Shown piece after piece: positions 1 through 6,482 of a stretch of DNA of 9,175 nucleotides. The stretch is from Candidatus Sabulitectum sp. GTDB lineage: Bacteria > Fermentibacterota > Fermentibacteria > Fermentibacterales > JCC-6. Location of the stretch: assembly GCA_023136985.1 (NCBI GenBank), contig JAGLQD010000058.1:1-9175 (forward strand). Reading direction: 5' to 3'. Both the position numbers and the translations under genes were made by a program. Each line of letters begins with the position of its first letter. Within the stretch, counting starts at the first letter, position 1. The notes under the pieces were generated by a model that searched no databases, was not told the DNA's origin, and worked only from the letters and a program-made list of their open reading frames with translations.

Positions 1-324
1 CTCACCGCAGTTGAAGGTATAAGTTCAGCAGTCTGCGTTGGAAGAGACGGATTTGTGATAGATGCCTCCGCAGCACCGGGGGCAGATGTTGACGCAATTG
101 GTGCCATGGTCTCCACAGGTCTGGGTTCCGCTGAAAGTGTCGGAAAAGAACTTGGAGTAGGCGTCCTCACCCAGGCAATGATGGAATACAAAGATGGCGT
201 TATTGTTATGACTGCTATTGGTGTAGATGCAATTCTTGCAGTTGTTGCCTCTGAGAGTTCCAGCCTTGGCAATGTCCGCATGCAGGTTAAAAAAAGGAAA
301 CGAGATCTGGAAGCAATTCTCTAG
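1..324 (+). CDS. Roadblock/LC7 domain protein, 5' end cut by the window (copy 1)
   Basis: The frame is open from base 1 and ends at the TAG at 322-324, giving 107 residues. The protein is 79% identical without gaps (85 of 107 residues) to residues 10-116 of the complete gene at 4031-4381. From that alignment about nine N-terminal codons lie upstream of the window, so an internal ATG at 55 is not the real start. The single domain has the roadblock/LC7 pattern: a VCVGRDGFVID strand-turn-strand, a central helix rich in Ala/Gly/Ser, then DGVIVMTAIG and a final strand before a basic tail. Proteins of this family form dimers that bind or regulate small Ras-like GTPases. The neighbouring MglA gene makes that the likely role here. 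Third-codon positions differ often from copy 2 while the protein is conserved, which suggests an old duplication kept by selection. The domain call is firm; the partner is inferred. Confidence 0.88.
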   Translation, partial: LTAVEGISSAVCVGRDGFVIDASAAPGADVDAIGAMVSTGLGSAESVGKELGVGVLTQAMMEYKDGVIVMTAIGVDAILAVVASESSSLGNVRMQVKKRKRDLEAIL

Positions 325-347
325 CTACCCAACTACCCGGTAATATG

Positions 348-382
348 CGGGCATCCATCTTGTGGTTCCTTCAGGATGCCCG
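348..382 (+). terminator. Hairpin, possible terminator of roadblock copy 1
   Basis: A perfect 9-bp inverted repeat, CGGGCATCC (348-356) and GGATGCCCG (374-382), encloses a 17-nt loop and starts 23 nt after the stop codon. The stem is GC-rich but is followed only by TTCTC, so the U tract is poor. It may be a weak factor-independent terminator or an RNA 3'-end stabilising hairpin. Its position between the first roadblock gene and the next promoter-like sequence fits a transcript boundary. Confidence 0.5.
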
Positions 383-414
383 TTCTCGCCGTATTCCGTC
401 GTAACAGGAAGGGC

Positions 415-443
415 TGGACATTGAGCACGCTTGCGTAAATAAT
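415..443 (+). promoter_or_regulatory. Candidate sigma70-type promoter of the mglBA-like operon
   Basis: TGGACA at 415-420 (5 of 6 matches to TTGACA) and AATAAT at 438-443 (5 of 6 to TATAAT) are separated by 17 nt. Transcription would start near 450, about 28 nt before the ATG at 478. The promoter lies just downstream of the hairpin that closes the preceding gene, a sensible place for a new transcript. It was found by eye, and the promoter preferences of this lineage are unknown. Confidence 0.4.
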
Positions 444-467
444 TGTACGGTAGGCTTGCAGTAATAT

Positions 468-473
468 GGAGGG
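468..473 (+). promoter_or_regulatory. Ribosome binding site that sets the start at 478
   Basis: GGAGGG ends 4 nt before the ATG at 478. The upstream in-frame ATG at 466 overlaps this site and has no purine-rich sequence of its own, so 478 is the better start. This removes four residues (MEGY) from the longest reading. Confidence 0.75.
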
Positions 474-477
474 ATAT

Positions 478-981
478 ATGACAGAAACATTCAACAGTCC
501 AGAATCGTCTATCAATGGAACACTGGCAGAGCTGGTTGAAAAAACCGAAGCTTTAACGGCTCTTCTTATCAGCAGACACGGCATCTGCCTTGGGCAGGCA
601 GGTGGCGGAGCAAAGCTGAATGCCACTGCACTGGCAGCACTTGTAGCAGGGATGTTCTCAGCAACAAAGGAGGTCGCCAACATTGTGGGAGAAGAGCAGT
701 TCTCCATTCTTCTGCAGCAGGGAGAGAAAAGACACATCCATATTTCCCTCATAGGAGAGAAATCAATGATGGTTATCGTCTTTGAAGACTATTCACGCAT
801 AGGCAGGGTAAGGCTTGCTGCTAAAAAGAGCAGTCCTGCTCTTGTGCGATTGATCAACAAGAACAGGAAAGATACCACTAACGCAATACAGGACATTTCA
901 ATACCTGACTTCAAGGAATACGCTCTCAACCTGATCGACCGCATTTTTGTCATAGGAGAGGAAGAGGATGCCTCACCTTGA
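478..981 (+). CDS. MglB-like roadblock/LC7 protein, likely MglA regulator
   Basis: The 167-residue protein has one roadblock/LC7 domain at about residues 18-118 and a C-terminal extension ending in an acidic GEEEDASP tail. Recognisable parts are LTALLISRHGICL (strand-turn-strand), the helix LAALVAGMFSATKEVANIVG, then the strand pair HIHISLIGEKSMMVIVFED and the motif RIGRVRLAAKK. This is the pattern of MglB-type proteins encoded next to MglA; Myxococcus MglB is of similar length. MglB acts as a dimer that stimulates GTP hydrolysis by MglA and helps fix cell polarity. The gene overlaps the MglA gene by 14 bp, and the MglA ribosome site lies inside its last codons, so the two are probably made in a fixed ratio. 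It differs strongly from the two small roadblock proteins at 1-324 and 4031-4381, so it is a separate subfamily. GAP activity is inferred from context. Confidence 0.82.
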   Translation: MTETFNSPESSINGTLAELVEKTEALTALLISRHGICLGQAGGGAKLNATALAALVAGMFSATKEVANIVGEEQFSILLQQGEKRHIHISLIGEKSMMVIVFEDYSRIGRVRLAAKKSSPALVRLINKNRKDTTNAIQDISIPDFKEYALNLIDRIFVIGEEEDASP

Positions 982-1555
982 CCTGAACAATAAACAACTG
1001 GTTTTCAAAATTGTTTATTTCGGCCCGGGTATGAGTGGTAAAACCACGAATCTGCTCTTCATTCATAAAAAGATATTCGACAAGTACAAGGGCGACATGA
1101 TCATTCTCGACACTGAAGAGGAGAGAACCCTCTTCTTCGATTTCTTCCCGGTTTCTCTGGGGTCTGTCCAGGGCTTTGCTCTTAAGATCCATCTCTACAC
1201 CATTCCCGGTCAGGTGTACTACGAAGCCAGCCGGCGGATCATCCTTGAAGGTGCAGACGGTGTTGTATTTGTTGCAGACTCAAAAGTTGACAGGCTTGAT
1301 GATAATGTAGATATGTACAAAAGGATGATCGAGAACCTCGATAGCTTCGGGGTGGATCTTGATACTTTCCCCATTGTTCTTCAGTACAACAAGCGTGATT
1401 TTGATGAAATTATTCCATTGGGGAAAATAGAAAATATTCTGGAACTTCCAGAGGACCTGCTTGTTACCGAATCAGTTGCCACTTCAGGAGCCGGAGTAAT
1501 GAAAACTCTTCAACTGATAAGCAAGGAAGTGATCAGGAATTTCCAGCTGGATTGA
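968..1555 (+). CDS. mglA: MglA-type Ras-like GTPase
   Basis: The 195-residue protein is the same length as Myxococcus xanthus MglA, and the key motifs fall at the same residue numbers. The P-loop is GPGMSGKTT (residues 19-27). Arg53-Thr54 are in the switch I region. The switch II motif is TIPGQ at 78-82, with Thr78 where most small GTPases carry Asp and with Gln82. The base-recognition motif is NKRD (141-144). In Myxococcus, Arg53 and Gln82 contribute to MglB-stimulated hydrolysis, so a hydrolysis-competent switch is expected. MglA-GTP marks the leading pole and directs type IV pili or gliding machinery; in other phyla the effectors are less clear. A purine-rich ribosome site (GGAGAGGAAGAGG) lies directly before the ATG inside the end of the MglB-like gene. 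No membrane segment or lipidation motif is seen. The family assignment is firm; motility as the output is not shown by this window. Confidence 0.95.
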   Translation: MPHLDLNNKQLVFKIVYFGPGMSGKTTNLLFIHKKIFDKYKGDMIILDTEEERTLFFDFFPVSLGSVQGFALKIHLYTIPGQVYYEASRRIILEGADGVVFVADSKVDRLDDNVDMYKRMIENLDSFGVDLDTFPIVLQYNKRDFDEIIPLGKIENILELPEDLLVTESVATSGAGVMKTLQLISKEVIRNFQLD

Positions 1556-1587
1556 CCAGTCTGACAAAGAAAGGAGTCTGATAGCAC

Positions 1588-2397
1588 ATGGCCTTCAATG
1601 GCAATTTAAGCGAATTTGGCGTTGTTGCACTTTTGCAGTTACCAGGCACTAATCATCTTACCGGCAAACTTATCCTGGAGCAGTCGGAAGCCAGAGCAGA
1701 ATTCTTTTACAACAAAGGCAAGCTGGTTCATGCTGTATGCGGTGAAACAACAGGAAAAGAAGCTCTGTTAGAAGTTATAGACTGGCTGGAAGGCGATTTC
1801 GCTTTTGATTCTACCAGCCACACCGAAGAGGTCACAATAGAGAAAGACCTTCAGAACACTCTTATGTGGGCATTGAAAGAACAGGACGAACTGAAGAAAC
1901 GAAAAGAAGAAGAAGAGGAGGCAGCCAGCGAGCTTGCAGCCAGAAAGCTTGCTGCAGAAGAACAAGCCGCCAGAGAACAGAAAGCTATTGAACTTGCTGA
2001 ACGGGCTAAAGCCGCAGCCGCTTTAGCTGAGAATCTTCCTGAACCTGTCGCCATACCTCAGTCGATCATAGGCGATCCATCAGCCATACAGATAGCGTAC
2101 CTCATCAATTCCAAAGGTCAGATCACTGGGGAATCCAGTGCCGAACCCGACTATCTAAACAAAATCAAGCCAATACTTTCTGCGGTTCAGAGCTTTATCC
2201 GTGATTATCCGAATAAAGCAATAGGAAAGACCTTTATAGAAGACTCGGAATTGACACTGGCCTTGTCTGGAATCACTGAAAAAATAACAGCTGTCATATT
2301 TGTACAACACAATACAAGAATGGGAGTTCTAAACATTGAACTGGGCAAATTTCTTAAATCTCTTAAATCTTCAGGTTTGGAAATTCTAAATGATTGA
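1588..2397 (+). CDS. DUF4388-coiled coil-roadblock-like protein
   Basis: The 269-residue protein has three parts. Residues 1-95 match the DUF4388 (PatA N-terminal-like) pattern: MAFNGNLSEFGVVALLQLPG, then a GKL..L..... FYNKGKLVHA segment and a WLEGDFAFD motif. DUF4388 often sits in regulatory proteins of bacteria with MglA or two-component systems. Residues 93-150 are a highly charged Glu/Lys/Ala helix, probably a coiled coil. After a Pro-containing hinge, residues about 165-262 resemble a divergent roadblock/LC7 fold: YLINSKGQITGES, a helix, IGKTFIEDSELTLALSGI, and the closing RMGVLNIELGKFL. The ATG follows an AAGGAG site by 11 nt, slightly long. The gene begins 32 nt after mglA, and its end overlaps the AAA+ gene by 8 bp. 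It may link MglA or the MglB-like protein to the AAA+ ATPase as a scaffold; that is inference. The C-terminal domain call is the least certain part. Confidence 0.8.
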   Translation: MAFNGNLSEFGVVALLQLPGTNHLTGKLILEQSEARAEFFYNKGKLVHAVCGETTGKEALLEVIDWLEGDFAFDSTSHTEEVTIEKDLQNTLMWALKEQDELKKRKEEEEEAASELAARKLAAEEQAAREQKAIELAERAKAAAALAENLPEPVAIPQSIIGDPSAIQIAYLINSKGQITGESSAEPDYLNKIKPILSAVQSFIRDYPNKAIGKTFIEDSELTLALSGITEKITAVIFVQHNTRMGVLNIELGKFLKSLKSSGLEILND

Positions 2398-3907
2398 TGA
2401 ATCAACCAGGGACAAAGCCGATAATCGTCTTCACTTTGTGGAATTCATGCAGATGTGCGCTGACTCCGGTTACATCTCCGAGCCCACAGCCAGGGAAATT
2501 TGTCTGTTTGCAAAGTACCAGGGAGGTGTTGAGGCTATTCCTGCATTTCCAGGAGACCATCCGGATAACAACGAGCGTTTTACCGATCTTCTAGCCTACG
2601 CCCCACCTGGAGAGCGTTCTTTCGATAACTATGTTGTAACCGATGAAAATTCATACGCTGTGGAGCTTGCGCGCACTGTTGCTCTGATACCAAGAATATG
2701 GAAAAGTATTTCTCCTATTCTTTTCCATGCAGGAACTGGTCAGGGTAAAACTCATCTTCTATCTGCAATTACAGCAACATCAAGACAGAACACGCTTTTT
2801 CTCAATCTTAATGATTTGAAGATGGGGTACAAATACTGCGTAAAAACCAACAAAGAAAGCCAACTTCTCTCCTGGATCGTCAGCCATAATTTTCTGCTCC
2901 TTGACGACCTGCAGTTTGTTCAGGGAGATACCGATTTTCAGCACTTCCTCTGTTCTGTCTTCAACAGAATGCCTCATGGAAAAAGTGCAATTGTTCTCTG
3001 CTCAAATTCTGAAGTTGAGAATATGCAGGATTTTGACAGCACTTTCTTTTCCAGGATATCTTCGGGTATATCCATTGAGTTAAAAGCAATGGATCTTAAA
3101 GGTCGAATTGTCGTACTGGATCAGATGTTCCGAAATACAGGCTTCGGCCCGGGAATTGAAATAATCACCTACCTTGCCACAGAGATAACACAGAACATAA
3201 GAACATTGAAAGCAGCCGGAAGAGCTGTTCTGGCACACCTTCTTGCCTCTCCGGCAAAGGGAGGCATCTCAATAGAGACCGTGCAGAATCTGTTGTACTC
3301 TATGAATCTTAGAGATATTGCTGGAAATGATTCCATGTCATCTGACTCGCTGCAAAACACCCCACAGAAGAACGACACGATGTCCCCTTACATTGTTGTT
3401 GATATTGACGATGAGGTTGCCAAGAAGAAACCGGATGATGAGGTAATTTTCAAGAAAGCGCTGGAAGCAAAAAAAGTCGCCGGTGAAGAAAAGATAGAAC
3501 CTTCTTCTGAGACCGGGACATACCCCGACTCTGCAATAACTCCCGAAATCGCCGATGCACTGGAAGTTACAGCTGTCCAAACTAAGGCCGCAGACCCTGT
3601 AACCGTTCCCGAACCGGTTGTTGAACCGGTTGTTGAACCGATACCTGATCCGGTGGTTGCTTCCGGGGTTGTTAAGGTTCAAACTACTGCAGAAACCGTC
3701 GACTCAGGTAAAGAAAAATCCATTCATATGCTTGAAAGTGCCACCACTGTGAACAGCCAGATAGATGCTCTGAAGATGGCGGCTCTTCGAAGGATAGAAC
3801 AACTGGAAAAAAAGAATCCTGACAGCCCGGAAATAGCAAAGCTCAGGTTTGCAATTGTATTCTTAAATGAGGGAAAAATTGAATCGGCGATGCTCGCCCT
3901 GAAGTAA
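2390..3907 (+). CDS. DnaA-like AAA+ ATPase without the DnaA DNA-binding domain
   Basis: The 505-residue protein has a DnaA/Hda-type AAA+ core at about residues 75-305. Entry is SFDNYVV (77-83). Walker A is GTGQGKTHLL (115-124, Lys120-Thr121) and Walker B is LLLDDLQFV (169-177, Asp172-Asp173). Sensor I is IVLCSN (201-206), the box VII arginine-finger region is FFSRISSGI (219-227, Arg222), and sensor II is NIRTLKAAGR (269-278, Arg271). ATP binding and ATP-driven assembly therefore look possible. Domain IV of DnaA, the helix-turn-helix that reads DnaA boxes, is missing. In its place are an acidic Pro/Glu/Val-rich linker (about 330-440) and a short helical C-terminus (about 445-505) resembling one TPR-like hairpin. 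The N-terminal 70 residues do not look like DnaA domain I. It is not the replication initiator. Its start overlaps the previous gene by 8 bp, so it belongs with the MglA operon. Function unknown; a polarity or assembly factor is a guess. Confidence 0.85.
   Translation: MIDESTRDKADNRLHFVEFMQMCADSGYISEPTAREICLFAKYQGGVEAIPAFPGDHPDNNERFTDLLAYAPPGERSFDNYVVTDENSYAVELARTVALIPRIWKSISPILFHAGTGQGKTHLLSAITATSRQNTLFLNLNDLKMGYKYCVKTNKESQLLSWIVSHNFLLLDDLQFVQGDTDFQHFLCSVFNRMPHGKSAIVLCSNSEVENMQDFDSTFFSRISSGISIELKAMDLKGRIVVLDQMFRNTGFGPGIEIITYLATEITQNIRTLKAAGRAVLAHLLASPAKGGISIETVQNLLYSMNLRDIAGNDSMSSDSLQNTPQKNDTMSPYIVVDIDDEVAKKKPDDEVIFKKALEAKKVAGEEKIEPSSETGTYPDSAITPEIADALEVTAVQTKAADPVTVPEPVVEPVVEPIPDPVVASGVVKVQTTAETVDSGKEKSIHMLESATTVNSQIDALKMAALRRIEQLEKKNPDSPEIAKLRFAIVFLNEGKIESAMLALK
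3611..3640 (+). repeat. 12-bp tandem repeat inside the linker of the AAA+ gene
   Basis: The unit GAACCGGTTGTT occurs at 3611-3622 and 3623-3634 and is followed by a half unit, GAACCG, at 3635-3640. Each unit contains the palindrome AACCGGTT and encodes EPVV, giving the EPVVEPVVEP stretch. A degenerate copy continues through PIPDPVV. In-frame 12-bp units can expand or shrink without breaking the protein, so linker length may vary between strains. Confidence 0.9.
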
Positions 3908-3969
3908 ACAGAATTTTTTTACTCTACCCCTGCACACCTCTGCCGCGAGGTAGGTAGGCAGGTAGTGTA

Positions 3970-3998
3970 TTGCCTCCGATAAGCCGCGATAGTATAAG
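3970..3998 (+). promoter_or_regulatory. Candidate sigma70-type promoter of roadblock copy 2
   Basis: TTGCCT (3970-3975, 4 of 6) and TATAAG (3993-3998, 5 of 6) are separated by 17 nt, placing the start of transcription about 26 nt before the ATG at 4031. The 123-nt gap after the AAA+ gene and the terminator that follows copy 2 support a separate transcript, though read-through from the operon is also possible. The rest of the gap holds a T7 run at 3914-3920 and a weak imperfect hairpin at 3929-3962. Confidence 0.45.
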
Positions 3999-4030
3999 TA
4001 CTTGATGACTCAAACTGGAAAGGATTTACC

Positions 4031-4381
4031 ATGAACAGTAATCAAATTCTCACTGCCCTGGTGCAGGTTGATGGAATTGATGCCGCAGTATGCGTTGGAC
4101 GAGACGGTTTCGTTATCGATGCAGTTGCCGGAGCAGGAGCCGATGTAGATGCAATAGGAGCAATGGTTTCAACAGGTCTTGGATCTTCTGAAAGCGTTGG
4201 AAGAGAGCTTGGAGTAGGAGCTCTTACCCAGGCAATGATGGAATATACCGATGGTGTTATTGTTATGACTGCAATTGGCGAAGATGCAATACTCGCAGTG
4301 GTTGCCGCCAGCAATTCCAGCCTGGGCAATGTTCGTCTTCAGGTCAGGAAAAGAAAGAAAGAACTCGAACAGGTTCTTTAG
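4031..4381 (+). CDS. Roadblock/LC7 domain protein (copy 2, complete)
   Basis: The 116-residue protein is a single roadblock/LC7 domain with nothing added. It starts MNSNQILTAL, has the first hairpin AAVCVGRDGFVIDA (18-31), a long glycine/alanine-rich helix with DVDAIGAMVSTGLG, the strand DGVIVMTAIG and a basic tail (VRKRKKELEQVL). The start is supported by GGAAAGGA at 4017-4024, 6 nt before the ATG. It is 79% identical to the partial copy at 1-324. The two copies flank the MglA operon, and this one ends at a strong terminator. Small single-domain roadblock proteins form homodimers and bind Ras-like GTPases or longin-type partners, so MglA is the obvious candidate partner. Its own promoter-like sequence suggests it could be made at a different level from the MglB-like protein. 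No transmembrane segment or signal peptide is present. Confidence 0.92.
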   Translation: MNSNQILTALVQVDGIDAAVCVGRDGFVIDAVAGAGADVDAIGAMVSTGLGSSESVGRELGVGALTQAMMEYTDGVIVMTAIGEDAILAVVAASNSSLGNVRLQVRKRKKELEQVL

Positions 4382-4413
4382 TCGACCTGACTGAACAATA
4401 AGTTCCTTATAGG

Positions 4414-4441
4414 AAGACCCGACATTGTCGGGTCTTTTCTT
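4414..4441 (+). terminator. Intrinsic terminator after roadblock copy 2
   Basis: A perfect 10-bp stem, AAGACCCGAC (4414-4423) and GTCGGGTCTT (4427-4436), has a 3-nt loop and is followed by TTCTT. It lies 32 nt after the stop codon. The stem strength, short loop and T-rich exit are typical of a factor-independent terminator. Confidence 0.85.
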
Positions 4442-4450
4442 GATGATCAG

Positions 4451-4482
4451 GAAAGGCGGGTCAGAAAACTGACCCGCCTTTC
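4451..4482 (-). terminator. Terminator hairpin of the C25 protease gene
   Basis: A perfect 14-bp stem, GAAAGGCGGGTCAG (4451-4464) and CTGACCCGCCTTTC (4469-4482), surrounds a 4-nt loop. It begins 19 nt after the protease stop codon in the minus direction. The stem ends in a T-rich arm on both strands (CCTTTC), so it can act in both directions and would also catch read-through from the plus-strand roadblock gene. Confidence 0.78.
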
Positions 4483-4501
4483 ATCTAAAAACAGAAACTG
4501 A

Positions 4502-6442
4502 TTACCTGATAACACTCACTCTGGACGTAGCAATATTGCTGCCCTGTGTAAGACGCATGAAGTAAACGCCTGTGGACAGAGAACTGGTATCCCAGGTGAA
4601 CATTGATGAACCGTTGAGATTCTCAGAGAACGGCTTATCGATCACGCGGCCGTAAACATCAAAGATCTCCAGTGTGGCTGGACCACTGACACCGGTAAGG
4701 GTGACAGAAGCACTGCCGTATACCGGATTGGGTGCTGTGATCGTGATCAGTGAGCCCATTCCTGCTGAATTACTCTCTTCGATACCGGTCATGGGCCAGG
4801 TCTTCATGATAACACTGGGATCACCAAAGAGTGTGTAACCTTCGAAATAATACTGAGTATTTCCTCCACCGCTGTAGGCAGCATAAACAGCCATGAGACC
4901 CTGATTCAGGAATCCCTTTGGCCAGTAAGTACCATCACCCAGGAAAGAGTCAAATTCAGCGCGCTGCTGGATGTCATCTTCGTCCCAGAGACTATTGGGA
5001 ACAGAACCCCAGAACCACAAACCACCCTTGCCGGCAGTACGGGTCCAGGTTTCACCCCAGCATGTGCCGACAGCATAGTTACCTGTAACGCAAGCATGAC
5101 TGATCACACCAGGGAACATCCCGTCATTTGTAAGCTGGTTAAAATATGTTGAACTGAAACTCATGTCTGCCCAGCTTGTCTCGGAGCCATGTCCACTGAA
5201 TGTAAGCATGGAAAGTCCGGCGTTGATACCTGTGACAGCCTGTGCAGCATTTCCACCGGAGTTTGGATACACTTTGAGTGAATTGTAGCCAAGTGGTGTA
5301 AGATGTGTATCGATGCAGTAGTTGTGTGTGCCCTCGGATATATTGTAGTTATCTTGAGATGCAATGAACATGGCATTCTGCACCCAGTCTTGAACACCGA
5401 CTGAGTTCTCGTAATCAATTACTCTCTGTGCCATTAACATCGCTTCACCTGTGGTTGTCACACTGAAGCGGCCGAGGAAAGCGTCAGGGATCCAGCCGCC
5501 ATCATCAAGGCAAGCATAGTAAAGATCCGTCACACCACTGTATTTAACAGCAGATCCTCCAGGCAAGAAAGCAGTATCGCCAACAAGAAGAACATAAACC
5601 GTTCCACTGTTAATGGCAGCCTGAATGTATGTGCGGATCTCATCAGCAGTAGAGCCGGCTACAGAAAGGTCAACCATTGTAACTACATTTCCCAGAGCCT
5701 CTTTGTGAGAGACAAAGGCGTCCATTCCTGTGGTAACGAAATCACTGTGCCCGATGATAAGATATTCACCTGGGCCTGTGTCCATTCCGCCCTCATAGGT
5801 GCCGTAATTTGTAAGAGTTGTTTGAAGAATGGTCTCATACTCTCTGCATCCAAGTCTGGCAGCCTGCTCGTAAGAAGCTGCAAGGTCTCCACCCTGAAAA
5901 TCAAGAGTGATCGCAGCGTCAGCAAGAAGTGTAAAGTCGTTCTGACCTGAATTCCACCGAAGAGGTGTTACTTCCACAAGTGCCAGATTGCGTCCACGCA
6001 TACCGCCTGCATAGATAATTCTTACCCAGTTCTCCGGGTATGCTGAACCGCTACTGTAAACATCATGATCAAATGAGACTGTATAGTCTTCTCTGGGTCT
6101 GCTTTTTACTGCGCTCTGCACAGCTGGAGCAACAGCAGCACCATGGTAGTGAATGGTTTCAATACTGGTATTTGAAACAGTAGCAACAACTTCTGCGCCA
6201 ACTGGTATCTCTATCCAGGCTCTGAAAACCGGAAGAGCTGGTAATCCTGCTTCTGCAAGGTTCTCTGCGCCATCAATGCTCACTCTGGTGAATTCTGTTC
6301 CGTGAAGAATCACTGATCCAAACTCAGGGGTCGCTGAGCTGAAATCAAAAGTAATTCCGGTTTCAGAAGACTCTACCGCTGTAAGCCCGGCAGCAAAGGA
6401 AACACAAGCAAAAACTACGGTCAAAAGAAATGCTGTTTTCAT
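4502..6442 (-). CDS. Secreted C25 (gingipain-like) cysteine protease with C-terminal sorting-type domain
   Basis: The 646-residue protein starts after a strong AGGAGG site (6447-6452). Residues 1-22 are a signal peptide with a probable cut after Ala18 or Ala22. Residues about 23-185 look like the C25 propeptide region. The catalytic part (about 220-550) contains GEYLIIGHSDF, a TDLYYACLDD...FLGRFS segment, the catalytic-His motif FSGHGSETSW (His418) and the catalytic-Cys motif ISHACVTGNY (Cys451), then YTLFGDPSV. His and Cys are 33 residues apart, the same spacing as in gingipains RgpB and Kgp. The end (about 565-646) has the type IX secretion/FlgD-like pattern: APNPVYGSASV, LEIFDVYGRVID, STGVYFMRL and a basic tail. 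The product is expected to be exported across the inner membrane and then displayed or released at the cell surface, where it cleaves proteins or peptides. Specificity cannot be read from the sequence. The gene stands alone, convergent with the roadblock gene and divergent from the cupin gene. Confidence 0.9.
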   Translation of the reverse strand: MKTAFLLTVVFACVSFAAGLTAVESSETGITFDFSSATPEFGSVILHGTEFTRVSIDGAENLAEAGLPALPVFRAWIEIPVGAEVVATVSNTSIETIHYHGAAVAPAVQSAVKSRPREDYTVSFDHDVYSSGSAYPENWVRIIYAGGMRGRNLALVEVTPLRWNSGQNDFTLLADAAITLDFQGGDLAASYEQAARLGCREYETILQTTLTNYGTYEGGMDTGPGEYLIIGHSDFVTTGMDAFVSHKEALGNVVTMVDLSVAGSTADEIRTYIQAAINSGTVYVLLVGDTAFLPGGSAVKYSGVTDLYYACLDDGGWIPDAFLGRFSVTTTGEAMLMAQRVIDYENSVGVQDWVQNAMFIASQDNYNISEGTHNYCIDTHLTPLGYNSLKVYPNSGGNAAQAVTGINAGLSMLTFSGHGSETSWADMSFSSTYFNQLTNDGMFPGVISHACVTGNYAVGTCWGETWTRTAGKGGLWFWGSVPNSLWDEDDIQQRAEFDSFLGDGTYWPKGFLNQGLMAVYAAYSGGGNTQYYFEGYTLFGDPSVIMKTWPMTGIEESNSAGMGSLITITAPNPVYGSASVTLTGVSGPATLEIFDVYGRVIDKPFSENLNGSSMFTWDTSSLSTGVYFMRLTQGSNIATSRVSVIR

Positions 6443-6482
6443 CTTTCCTCCTGTTGGGTTTCATGTGTATATCAGAACAAAC

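Noticed and set aside
1768..2054. Minus-strand open frames opposite the DUF4388 protein
   Set aside because: They are Ser/Ala/Phe-rich antisense readings of the Glu/Lys/Ala coiled-coil codons, with no ribosome site or recognisable domain.
3338..3682. Minus-strand Asn/Arg-rich frame with NRFNNRF repeats
   Set aside because: The repeats are the antisense reading of the 12-bp GAACCGGTTGTT units in the AAA+ linker, not an independent gene.
2390..3907. Chromosomal dnaA and a nearby replication origin
   Set aside because: The DnaA-type core is present but domain IV is missing, no dnaN or other replication gene is adjacent, and I saw no cluster of TTATNCACA boxes in the gaps.
3929..3962. Terminator after the AAA+ gene
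   Set aside because: CCTGC/GCAGG and ACCTC/GAGGT can form an imperfect hairpin, but the stems are short, an asymmetric bulge separates them and no T tract follows. The T7 run at 3914-3920 lies before it, not after. The region also holds a GGTA/GGCA short repeat that may explain the pairing.
5705..5950. Plus-strand open frame inside the C25 protease gene
   Set aside because: It lies wholly within a well-supported gene on the other strand, and its product has no recognisable pattern.
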